NCBI RefSeq assembly: GCF_000711965.1
Contig: NZ_JONS01000004.1
Location: 1 to 64,000 of the forward strand
Direction: 5' to 3'
Length of the DNA: 64,000 nucleotides
Origin: Actinomyces israelii DSM 43320
GTDB taxonomy: Bacteria; Actinomycetota; Actinomycetes; Actinomycetales; Actinomycetaceae
The position numbers and the translations under genes were made by a program. Shown here piece after piece: positions 26,273-33,879 of the stretch. A model generated the notes under the pieces. The model had not been told where the DNA came from. It saw only the letters and a program-made list of their open reading frames with translations, and made no database searches. Position 1 is the first letter of the stretch. Every line of letters begins with the position of its first letter.

Positions 26273-27127
26273 ATGACCCCTCCCGCTCCGACCCCGCTCA
26301 GCGCTCTTCCCGATCCCGTGGACCTCAGGCTGGTGGTCACCGACATGGATGGCTCCCTGCTCGACGGCGAGGGCCGTCTCCCGCCCCGCTTCGACGCCGT
26401 CCTGGCGCGCATGCGCGAGCGCGGCGTCGTCCTCGTGCCGGCCTCGGGCCGCCAGCTCGACAACCTCAGGGCGACCTTCGGCGCCGCGATCGCCGACAGC
26501 CCGGTGATCGCGGAGAACGGCACGGTCGTCGTCCAGGGCGCCGCCGAGATCCACTGCGAGACGGTCACCCGCGCCCAGGCCGCCGCCGCGGTGCGCACGA
26601 CACGTGCGCTGGGCGAGCAGGGGCTCGACGTCGGGGTCGTGGTCGCCACCAGGAACCGTGCCTACGTCGACCGCATTGACGAGCGCTTCGTCCGCCAGTG
26701 CGCTCTCTACTACACGGCCCTCGACCCGGTTCGGGATCTCCTGGATCTTCCCCTGGGCAATGTCATCAAGATCGCCGTCTACACCTTCGGCGACGCCGAG
26801 TCCGAGTGCCGGGGCCCCCTGGCAGCCGCCGTGCCCGAGGTGCAGGCCGTGGTCTCAGGCGCGCACTGGGTCGACATGATGGCCCGCTCGGCCTCCAAGG
26901 GCCGGGCGCTCGTCGCCGTGCAGGAGCGCCTGGGCGTCGCTCCGGCCCAGACCGCGGTCTTCGGGGACTACCTCAATGACGCCGAGCTGTACGACCACGC
27001 CGACCTGTCCTTCGCGATGGCCAACGCCCACCCGGGCATTATCTCCCGCGCCCGCTACATCGCCCCGGCGAACACCGAGGACGGGGTGCTGCGCACAATC
27101 GAGGCCCTTCTGGACCGCCTGCCGTGA
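26273..27127 (+). CDS. HAD superfamily sugar phosphatase (Cof type)
   Basis: A 284-residue Cof-type HAD hydrolase. Motif I is DMDGSLLDGEG (about 25-35), motif II PASGR, motif III Lys in ASKGRAL, and motif IV GDYLNDAELYDHAD. A cap domain lies between motifs II and III. Such proteins dephosphorylate sugar phosphates or related metabolites. AAGGA lies 8 bases before ATG 26273. It diverges from tag, with 61 bases between them. Confidence 0.85.
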   Translation: MTPPAPTPLSALPDPVDLRLVVTDMDGSLLDGEGRLPPRFDAVLARMRERGVVLVPASGRQLDNLRATFGAAIADSPVIAENGTVVVQGAAEIHCETVTRAQAAAAVRTTRALGEQGLDVGVVVATRNRAYVDRIDERFVRQCALYYTALDPVRDLLDLPLGNVIKIAVYTFGDAESECRGPLAAAVPEVQAVVSGAHWVDMMARSASKGRALVAVQERLGVAPAQTAVFGDYLNDAELYDHADLSFAMANAHPGIISRARYIAPANTEDGVLRTIEALLDRLP

Positions 27128-27163
27128 CGCTGAGGCCCGGCCGCCTCTCCGGTGGCCGCGCCC

Positions 27164-27631
27164 TCAGCGGTCGCCGTCGAGAATGTGCTCGATGTCGATC
27201 TCGCTCGGCGCGGCGCGCAGGGCGTCGAGCCGGCGGCGCTCCTTCTTCGTGGGGCGGCCCGCCCCCCGGTCGCGGATAATGGCGGCCGGCACGTCCATGG
27301 GGGAGGGGCGCGGTGCGGAGACATCGGTGTAGGCGGCGCGCGCGATCGGCGCCCCGACGCGCTTGAGCAGGATGCGCTCGACAATGAGGTGCCGGTCGAA
27401 GCCGTCGACCCGGTAGCGGACCTCGTCGCCGACTCTCACGTGCTGGGCGGGCTTGGCCGTCTCCCCGTTGACGCGCACGTGCCCGGCGCGGCAGGCCGCC
27501 GTCGCCGCCGAGCGCGTCTTGACCTGGCGCACGCTCCACAGCCACACGTCGATCCTCGCCGAGGCGGGCCCGCTGCCGCCGGCCCCGGTCGTGCCGGGCG
27601 GCCGTGCGCCTCGTGACTGCCTGGTGCTCAT
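27164..27631 (-). CDS. S4 domain RNA-binding protein (Hsp15-like)
   Basis: A 155-residue protein with an S4 domain at about 27-90: RIDVWLWSVRQVKTRSAATA, then GHVRVNGETAKPAQHVRVGD. It is close to HslR/Hsp15, which recycles stalled 50S-nascent chain complexes, and to heat shock RNA-binding proteins. The basic N-terminus (RQSRGARPPGTTG) and acidic C-terminus are typical of actinobacterial versions. It lies 9 bases from the HNH nuclease gene and faces the HAD gene tail to tail. Confidence 0.82.
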   Translation of the reverse strand: MSTRQSRGARPPGTTGAGGSGPASARIDVWLWSVRQVKTRSAATAACRAGHVRVNGETAKPAQHVRVGDEVRYRVDGFDRHLIVERILLKRVGAPIARAAYTDVSAPRPSPMDVPAAIIRDRGAGRPTKKERRRLDALRAAPSEIDIEHILDGDR

Positions 27632-27640
27632 GGCCCGATC

Positions 27641-28639
27641 CTACCGGCGGCGAGAGCGCCGTCTGCGGCGCCTCCCGGCTCGCCGGCCGGCCCCCAGGAC
27701 GTGCTTGGAGCGCGCCATGAGGCCGGCTCCGACCAGAGCGGTCCCGATGATCGCCGCCAGCCGGTACGCGGGGGTCGACCTGAGAACCTCGACGGTGCTC
27801 TGCGCGGTGCCGGCCGCGCGCTCCAGGGCCGAGGGAGCCCCGTCGCCCCCCGCCGCGCAGTCCGTCAGCGTCGTGCGCAGCGCATCGACATCGGCCTGGG
27901 GGAGCCCGAGGTCGTAGGCGGCCGCCACGGAGACGAACCGGGCGGCGTAGGTGCACCTGTAGGAGTCGTTCGGGGGCCACCATCCCCGACCGGACGCGGT
28001 CTCCCACGAGCCGGTCTCGGTCGAGCCCGTCGGGCAGGTCGCCGGGCCGCAGGCGGACTTGGCCTGGTTCGCCTTTCCGTCGACGGCCAGCAGGTTGAGG
28101 GGGTCGTTGGCCACCAGGAGGCGCGTGCGCTGGTCCCACGCCCAGGCGCCGTGCGCGTAGAGATAGTTCAGGGGCACCACGTGGTCGATCTGGACAGCCT
28201 CGGAGGTGCCCTGCCCGCGCTGGAACTCGATGGTGGACCCCGTGTAGGGGTCGTGGAGCGTGCCGGACCACACCGTGGCGTCGGGGCACACGGCCGCCCC
28301 CTGCCCGACCCCCTGGTCGCGGCCCTGGATGCCCTTGGCGCGCGAGTAGTCCACATCGGTGAGGTCCCGGGACAGGATCTCGTTGCGTGTGTCGCAGCCG
28401 TCGCCGTCGACGTCCTCCCAGGCCTGTCCGAACCAGCCGGTGCGCGACCCTCCCTCGCCCCAGGAGACGGCTGCCGGCGCATCGGCCGGAAGCGAGTCCA
28501 GGGCCGTCAGCGCGTCGGCGGCGCTGAGAGCCTGGTCCCCGCGGTCGTCCCACTGCCCGGGCGCGGTGGGGCCCGCGGCGACCAGCGCCGCCGAGAGAGC
28601 GACGGCTGCGGCGCGCAGCGCATTCGGTACAGCGAGCAT
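27641..28639 (-). CDS. Secreted or anchored HNH family nuclease (DUF1524-like)
   Basis: A 332-residue protein: signal peptide (MLAVPNALRAAAVALSAALVAAG), then an HNH-type nuclease domain with VQIDHVVPLNYLYAHGAWAW and NDPLNLLAVDGKANQAKS, as in extracellular GmrSD/DUF1524-like nucleases. A membrane segment near the C-terminus (RLAAIIGTALVGAGLMA) ends in a basic tail of about 14 Arg and Gly residues. This arrangement suggests the enzyme is held outside the cell by its C-terminus. ATG 28639 is chosen because it starts the signal peptide, though no strong ribosome-binding site is visible. Possible roles are nutrition or DNA uptake. Confidence 0.75.
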   Translation of the reverse strand: MLAVPNALRAAAVALSAALVAAGPTAPGQWDDRGDQALSAADALTALDSLPADAPAAVSWGEGGSRTGWFGQAWEDVDGDGCDTRNEILSRDLTDVDYSRAKGIQGRDQGVGQGAAVCPDATVWSGTLHDPYTGSTIEFQRGQGTSEAVQIDHVVPLNYLYAHGAWAWDQRTRLLVANDPLNLLAVDGKANQAKSACGPATCPTGSTETGSWETASGRGWWPPNDSYRCTYAARFVSVAAAYDLGLPQADVDALRTTLTDCAAGGDGAPSALERAAGTAQSTVEVLRSTPAYRLAAIIGTALVGAGLMARSKHVLGAGRRAGRRRRRRSRRR

Positions 28640-28774
28640 GTCAGCGGTTGACGGGGACGGCCGGGTCGGGCGGCTGGGGGCGCATGCGCCAAGGGTACGC
28701 GGCCCGCGCCCGCTGAGCCCGTCCACACGGGCCGGGCCGCGCGCGGCGCCGGACCGGCCCGTCAACCGTCGCGC

Positions 28775-29554
28775 TCAACCGCCCAGAGCGCCAGCGGCGG
28801 CGTCGTCGAGGTACCAGGTCGTGACCAGGCCGCGGGCGCACGACGCCGGGGCGGCCGCCGCATCGGGGGCCCCCAGACCGGCGCGGGCCGCCCCCGCCTT
28901 CCCCTTGCCGCCGGCGACCAGCATCAGGCACCGGGAGCGGTGCAGGACGTCGAAGGTCAGCGAGACCCGCTCGGGCGGGGGCTTGGGGGAGGAGCGCACC
29001 GCGACGACGTCGGTCCCGGTGGTCCGTGCGGCCGGGTGCCCGGGGAAGAGGGAGCAGACGTGCGCGTCCGGCCCGACCCCCAGGTGCACGACGTCGAAGC
29101 GCCCCTGCGCGGGGCCGGCCGCGGCCAGGTCCGCGGCCAGGCGTCCGGCGGCGTCCTCGACGTCGGCGGCCCTCTCGGGGCCGCACAGGCGGTGGACGTT
29201 GGTCTCGGGCACGCCCGCCTCCACCAGTCCTGCGGCCAGCAGGTCGTTGCGGTCGGCGTGCCCGGCGGGCACGAAGCGCTCGTCGCCGAACCACAGGTGA
29301 ATGCTCTCCAGGCCCCGTGAGGGGACGATCCCGGCGGCGGTGAGAGCCGCGGGCAGGGCGCGCGCCAGGGCGGTCCCGGCCGAGCCGCCGGTCAGGGCGA
29401 GGTGGCCGGCGCCGCGCGCGGCCGCCGCCTCGGCGAGAAGGCCCGCGGTCCGCCCGGCGGCCAGGGCGCAGGCCTCGTCGAAGGACGGGCGGCGCACAAT
29501 ACTCGCCGCGGGCAGGCCGGCGGCCCTCTGCTCGATCGTGCCGGCGGTGCTCAC
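28775..29554 (-). CDS. pgl: 6-phosphogluconolactonase
   Basis: A 259-residue lactonase of the oxidative pentose phosphate pathway, hydrolysing 6-phosphogluconolactone. Motifs: ALTGGSAGTALARAL (about 53-67), IHLWFGDERFVPAGHADRND, and VHLGVGPDAHVCSLFPGH. Relatives usually have GxDGHxASLFPG, so Gly-Pro-Asp-Ala-His-Val-Cys is a mild variant. The GTG start overlaps the opcA stop (GTGA). It is the last gene of zwf-opcA-pgl. Confidence 0.9.
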   Translation of the reverse strand: MSTAGTIEQRAAGLPAASIVRRPSFDEACALAAGRTAGLLAEAAAARGAGHLALTGGSAGTALARALPAALTAAGIVPSRGLESIHLWFGDERFVPAGHADRNDLLAAGLVEAGVPETNVHRLCGPERAADVEDAAGRLAADLAAAGPAQGRFDVVHLGVGPDAHVCSLFPGHPAARTTGTDVVAVRSSPKPPPERVSLTFDVLHRSRCLMLVAGGKGKAGAARAGLGAPDAAAAPASCARGLVTTWYLDDAAAGALGG

Positions 29555-30537
29555 CGACGGCCCCCTCCGGGCTCGTGGCAGCACTCGGCGGCGAAGGAGG
29601 CCAGGACCTCTCCGAAGACGAGGTCGGGGGTGAGCCGGCGCAGCTCCTCGTTCATGGTGGTGATCGGCTCGCGGCGGGGCATGGTGACGAGCTGCGGGGC
29701 GCCGCCCCCGGGGCGGGTGATGGTGGCGCGCTCCTGGTCCGTGCGGGCGATCACGATCTCGCCCGCCGGCGTGGTCACGGTGATCGAGGCGATGCCGCTG
29801 AAGCCGGGGACGTCGACCTGCTCCACCCCCACCCCGGTGCGCAGCCCCAGCCACTGGATCATGAGGGCGATGGAGGCGTTCTCCGGCTCTCCGGCGACGA
29901 CCATGCCGCGCACGGTCCCCTCGCGCAGCACCGGGTCAAGAGTCGAGGCGACCATGGCCCGCCACAGGGTGGTCCGGGTCCAGGCCAGGTCGATGTCGCC
30001 CGGGGTGAAGGACGGTGCGAGCGCCTTGAGCGCCGTCACCGGGTCGTCGAGCGCCGGGGTGTTGGTGATGCGGGTGGAGGCCAGCTGTCCCAGGGGGCTC
30101 GTCGACGGGCAGACGGGCGGAGTCGTCGGCCACCAGGTCACCACCGGGACGTCGGACAGCAGGAAGGGGACGACGAGGGTGTCGGTGTGCTTGGCGGCCT
30201 CCCCCCAGGGCCGCAGGACCAGGGTCTCGCCGGCACCGGCGTCGTGCCCCACCCGGATCTCGGCGTCGAGGTGGCCGGGCAGGTCGGAGGGGACGTGCCC
30301 GTCGCGCGACCGGGGCCCGGTGGCCGCGTCGTCCTCGGGGTCGGGGCGGACCACCGCGACAATGCGGCACGGGTGGTCCAGGCTCGCGCCGTGCGCTGCG
30401 GCCAGGGCGTCCTCCAGCCCGGCGGCGTCGGTGTCGATCATGAGGGTCAGCACGTGGGAGCCGCCGGAGGCGCCCCCCTCCGCCAGGAGGGCGGAGACAA
30501 TGCGGTCGGTGGTCGTGGCGGTGAGGGTGGTGATCAT
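29551..30537 (-). CDS. opcA: Glucose-6-phosphate dehydrogenase assembly protein OpcA
   Basis: A 328-residue OpcA, an actinobacterial and cyanobacterial factor needed for full G6PDH activity. Supporting features are its place directly after zwf with a 4-nt overlap, and the segments VVPFLLSDVPVVTWWPTTPP and LKALAPSFTPGDIDLAWTR, which are characteristic of the family. It has no enzyme motif. The combination zwf-opcA-pgl is a common actinobacterial operon. Confidence 0.92.
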   Translation of the reverse strand: MITTLTATTTDRIVSALLAEGGASGGSHVLTLMIDTDAAGLEDALAAAHGASLDHPCRIVAVVRPDPEDDAATGPRSRDGHVPSDLPGHLDAEIRVGHDAGAGETLVLRPWGEAAKHTDTLVVPFLLSDVPVVTWWPTTPPVCPSTSPLGQLASTRITNTPALDDPVTALKALAPSFTPGDIDLAWTRTTLWRAMVASTLDPVLREGTVRGMVVAGEPENASIALMIQWLGLRTGVGVEQVDVPGFSGIASITVTTPAGEIVIARTDQERATITRPGGGAPQLVTMPRREPITTMNEELRRLTPDLVFGEVLASFAAECCHEPGGGRR

Positions 30538-32114
30538 GAGCGCCTCCAGGTACGGCCGTCGCGGGCAAGGAGCTGGTGGGCCGACGCCGGTCCCCACGAG
30601 CCCGGCCGGTATCCGTCGGGCTCGCCTGCGGCGGCCCACCGATCGATGACCGGATCCAGGATCCGCCAGGACAGGTCCACCTCCCGCTGGTGGGGGAACA
30701 GCGGGGCGTCGCCGAGGAGGGCGTCGAGAATCAGCCGTTCGTAGGCCTCGGGGGACTCCTCGTTGAAAGTGCCGCCGTAGCCGAAGTCCATGGACACGTC
30801 CCGCAGCTCCATGTGGGAGCCGGGGACCTTGGAGGCCAGGCGCATGGTGACGCCCTCGTCGGGCTGGATCCGCAGGACGATCGTGTTGGCGCCCACCCCG
30901 GCGGTGGCGGCGCCGTCGAAGGGCAGGAAGGGCGGCCGCTCGAAGACGACGGCGACCTCGGTCACGCGGCGGGCGAGGCGCTTGCCGGTGCGCAGGTAGA
31001 AGGGCACACCCGCCCAGCGGCGGTTGGCGATCTCCAGGCGGATGGCCGCGAAGGTCTCGGTGCGCGAGCCGGGGGCGACGCCGTCCTCCTCGAGGTACCC
31101 CCTGACGGGGACGCCGCCCTGGAACCCGGCGTCGTAGCGCCCACGGGCGGTCGTGGCGTCCAGGTCCAGCTCGCCGCGGCGCTCCAGGCGCACAGAGGCC
31201 AGAACCTTCTCCTTCTCCGCGCGCACGGCCGCAGCGGTCATGGAGGTCGGCTCCTCCATGGCCGTCAGCGCCAGCAGCTGGAGAAGGTGGTTCTGGATGA
31301 CGTCGCGGGCCGAGCCGATGGTGTCGTAGTAGCCAGCGCGCGTGCCGATGCCGATGTCCTCGGCCATGGTGATCTGGACGTGGTCGACGTAGCGATGGTT
31401 CCACAGCGGCTCGAGCATGGTGTTGGCGAAGCGCAGCGCCAGGATGTTCTGGACGGTCTCCTTGCCCAGGTAGTGGTCGACGCGGAAGACGTCGTCGGGC
31501 CGCACGATCCGGCCCACGAGGGCGTCGAGCTCGGCCGCGCTGGCCCGGTTGTGGCCGAAGGGCTTCTCGATGACCACGCGCCGCCAGGAGCCCGGCGACT
31601 CGTCCACGAGGCCGGAGGCGGCGATGCGCTGGGTGACCGCCGGGAACCAGCCCGGCGGGATCGACAGGTAGAAGGCGCGGTTGCCGTTGGTGCCGTGCGT
31701 CGCGTCGAGATCCGCGACGACAGCGGTCAGGCGGGAGTAGGCGCCGTCGTCCTCGAAGGAGGAGAACTCCACGAAGCGCATGCCGGCGGCCAGCTGGTCC
31801 CAGATGGCCTGGTGCCAGGGGGTGCGCGCACCTGCGCGCGCCGCCTGCGCGACGTAGGCCCGCAGGTCATCGTCGCTCCAGGATCGCCGGCCCACGCCGA
31901 CCAGGGAGAAGCTCGGCGAGAGCAGGCCGCGGTTGGCCAGGTCGTAGATGGCCGGAAGCAGCTTGTGGCGCGCCAGATCGCCGGTGATGCCGAACATGAC
32001 GAGCACGCACGGGTCGGCGATCCGGGGCATGCGCAGATCGCGGGAGTCCAGCAGGGGGTTGAGACCGGTGGCCGGTGCGTTGCGGCCGGGTGTCGGGGCG
32101 GGGGAGTCGTCCAC
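30534..32114 (-). CDS. zwf: Glucose-6-phosphate 1-dehydrogenase
   Basis: A 526-residue G6PDH. The nucleotide-binding start VMFGITGDLARHKLLPAIYD (about 39-58) and the active-site segment RVDHYLGKETVQN are exact family hallmarks, with EKPFGHN before it. It produces NADPH and 6-phosphogluconolactone. GTG 32114 follows AGGAAGG. The stop overlaps the opcA ATG. It diverges from gnd across a 198-base gap, so the two arms of the pathway may share regulation. Confidence 0.95.
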   Translation of the reverse strand: MDDSPAPTPGRNAPATGLNPLLDSRDLRMPRIADPCVLVMFGITGDLARHKLLPAIYDLANRGLLSPSFSLVGVGRRSWSDDDLRAYVAQAARAGARTPWHQAIWDQLAAGMRFVEFSSFEDDGAYSRLTAVVADLDATHGTNGNRAFYLSIPPGWFPAVTQRIAASGLVDESPGSWRRVVIEKPFGHNRASAAELDALVGRIVRPDDVFRVDHYLGKETVQNILALRFANTMLEPLWNHRYVDHVQITMAEDIGIGTRAGYYDTIGSARDVIQNHLLQLLALTAMEEPTSMTAAAVRAEKEKVLASVRLERRGELDLDATTARGRYDAGFQGGVPVRGYLEEDGVAPGSRTETFAAIRLEIANRRWAGVPFYLRTGKRLARRVTEVAVVFERPPFLPFDGAATAGVGANTIVLRIQPDEGVTMRLASKVPGSHMELRDVSMDFGYGGTFNEESPEAYERLILDALLGDAPLFPHQREVDLSWRILDPVIDRWAAAGEPDGYRPGSWGPASAHQLLARDGRTWRRS

Positions 32115-32312
32115 GAGTGCCTTCCTGTGGTGGTGTGTGTCCCGGACAGGATACGAGTTCCACCTTAGACGTCGAGCACCCGGGCGGGACAAGAACCGTG
32201 CCTGGCCCGGGCGCGCCCTGCTTCCCGTGCTCGCTGTTGCTGTAGGCTCCCCGCAGGCCCTTTGCGCACCATGGTCGCCCGCCGATCTCAGCGCGGGCGG
32301 GAGAGGAGCATC

Positions 32313-33788
32313 ATGAGCGATTTTGTCCCGGCCCCGTCGAGCGCGGACATCGGCGTCTACGGGCTGGGGGTGATGGGGGCGAATCTCGCCCGCAACCTGG
32401 CCCGTCACGGGCACTCCGTGGCCGTGTTCAACCGCACTCGGGCCCGCACCGAGCGTCTCATGGAGCGCTACTCGACCGAGGGCGACTTCGTGCCGGCGAC
32501 GCGGCTGGCCGATTTCGCGGCCTCTCTGCGCCGCCCGCGCGTGGCCATCATCATGGTCCAGGCGGGCGCGGCCACCGAGGCGGTGATCGGCCAGCTGCGC
32601 GAGCTCTTCGAGCCCGGCGATATCATTGTCGACGCCGGCAACACCTTCTACAAGGACACCCAGCGTCGTGAGGCGGAGCTGAGGAGGGACGGCATCCACT
32701 TCGTGGGCGTGGGCGTGTCCGGGGGGGAGGAGGGCGCTCTGCTCGGCCCCTCCATCATGCCCGGGGGCACCAGGGAGTCCTACGACCGGCTCGGCCCCAT
32801 GCTCGAGTCCATCTCCGCGCACGTGGACGGCGCCCCCTGCTGCGCGCACGTGGGGCCCGACGGCGCCGGCCACTTCGTCAAGATGGTCCACAACGGCATC
32901 GAGTACGCCGACATGCAGCTCATCGCCGAGGCCTACGACCTGCTGCGGCGCGTCGCCGGGCTCGACGTGCCCGCCATCGCCGAGGTCTTCCGCTCCTGGA
33001 AGGACTCCGAGCTCGACTCCTACCTCATCGACGTCACCGCGGAGGTCCTCGACCGCACGGACCCCGCGACCGACGAGCCGTTCGTCGACGTGATCGTTGA
33101 TGCAGCCGGTCAGAAGGGCACGGGCGTGTGGGCCACCCAGACCGCGCTGGAGCTCGGGACCGCGGTGCCGGCGATCGCCGAGGCGACCTTCGCGCGCGCC
33201 GTGTCCTCCTCGGCCGCGGCCCGCGCCGCCGTGCGCGAGGCCGACCTGGACGCCGGGGCCCGCACGATCGCCTTCGACTCCGATGAGGACACCGCGGCCT
33301 TCGTCGAGGCGGTCAAGCAGGCGCTGTACGGCTCGAAGATCGCCGCCTACGCCCAGGGCTTCGACGAGATCGCCACCGCCAGCGCGCGGGACGGCTGGAA
33401 TGTGGATCTGGGCGCCATGGCGCGCATCTGGCGCGCCGGCTGCATTATCCGCGCCCGCTTCCTGGACGATATCGCCCGCGTCTACGAGGACGGCCGCGAG
33501 CCGGCCGGCCTGCTGACGGCGCCTGTTTTCGCCCGGGCCCTGGAGACGGTGCTGCCCGCGTGGCGCGAGGTGGTGGCGACCTCCGCCCTGACGGGCGTGC
33601 CCGCCCCGGCCTTCGCGTCCTCGCTGGCCTACGTCGACCAGCTCCGCGCACCGCGTCTGCCCGCCGCTCTCATCCAGGGGCAGCGCGACTTCTTCGGGTC
33701 CCACACCTACCACCGGGTCGACGACCCCGCCGGCGTCTACCACGTCCTGTGGGCCCGGGACGGCCGCCCCGAGGAGAAGTGGGACTGA
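32313..33788 (+). CDS. gnd: 6-phosphogluconate dehydrogenase (decarboxylating)
   Basis: A 491-residue enzyme. Cofactor motif GVYGLGVMGANLARNLARHG, then VGVGVSGGEEGALLGPSIMP and HVGPDGAGHFVKMVHNGIEY, with the catalytic Lys in FVKMVHN. The C-terminal domain contains the DAAGQKGTGVWATQTALELG segment of homodimeric Gnd. It carries out the third oxidative pentose phosphate step. GAGAGGAG lies 6 bases before the ATG. A strong hairpin follows the stop. Confidence 0.95.
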   Translation: MSDFVPAPSSADIGVYGLGVMGANLARNLARHGHSVAVFNRTRARTERLMERYSTEGDFVPATRLADFAASLRRPRVAIIMVQAGAATEAVIGQLRELFEPGDIIVDAGNTFYKDTQRREAELRRDGIHFVGVGVSGGEEGALLGPSIMPGGTRESYDRLGPMLESISAHVDGAPCCAHVGPDGAGHFVKMVHNGIEYADMQLIAEAYDLLRRVAGLDVPAIAEVFRSWKDSELDSYLIDVTAEVLDRTDPATDEPFVDVIVDAAGQKGTGVWATQTALELGTAVPAIAEATFARAVSSSAAARAAVREADLDAGARTIAFDSDEDTAAFVEAVKQALYGSKIAAYAQGFDEIATASARDGWNVDLGAMARIWRAGCIIRARFLDDIARVYEDGREPAGLLTAPVFARALETVLPAWREVVATSALTGVPAPAFASSLAYVDQLRAPRLPAALIQGQRDFFGSHTYHRVDDPAGVYHVLWARDGRPEEKWD

Positions 33789-33839
33789 CCGGGCGACCGG
33801 GCCTGTTTCCTCCTCACCGGCCTGAGACGGCCGCCGGGC

Positions 33840-33871
33840 CCGGCCCGCACCCGTCCAGGGGTGCGGGCCGG
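33840..33871. terminator. Bidirectional terminator-like hairpin
   Basis: A perfect 12-bp stem, CCGGCCCGCACC (33840-33851) and GGTGCGGGCCGG (33860-33871), with an 8-base loop, lies between the convergent gnd gene and the membrane protein gene. No T-run is present, as is common in high-GC actinobacteria. Confidence 0.75.
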
Positions 33872-33879
33872 CCGGTGAG

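Noticed and set aside
32115..33743. A long minus-strand frame joined upstream of zwf
   Set aside because: It is antisense to gnd; the true zwf start is GTG 32114 with AGGAAGG.
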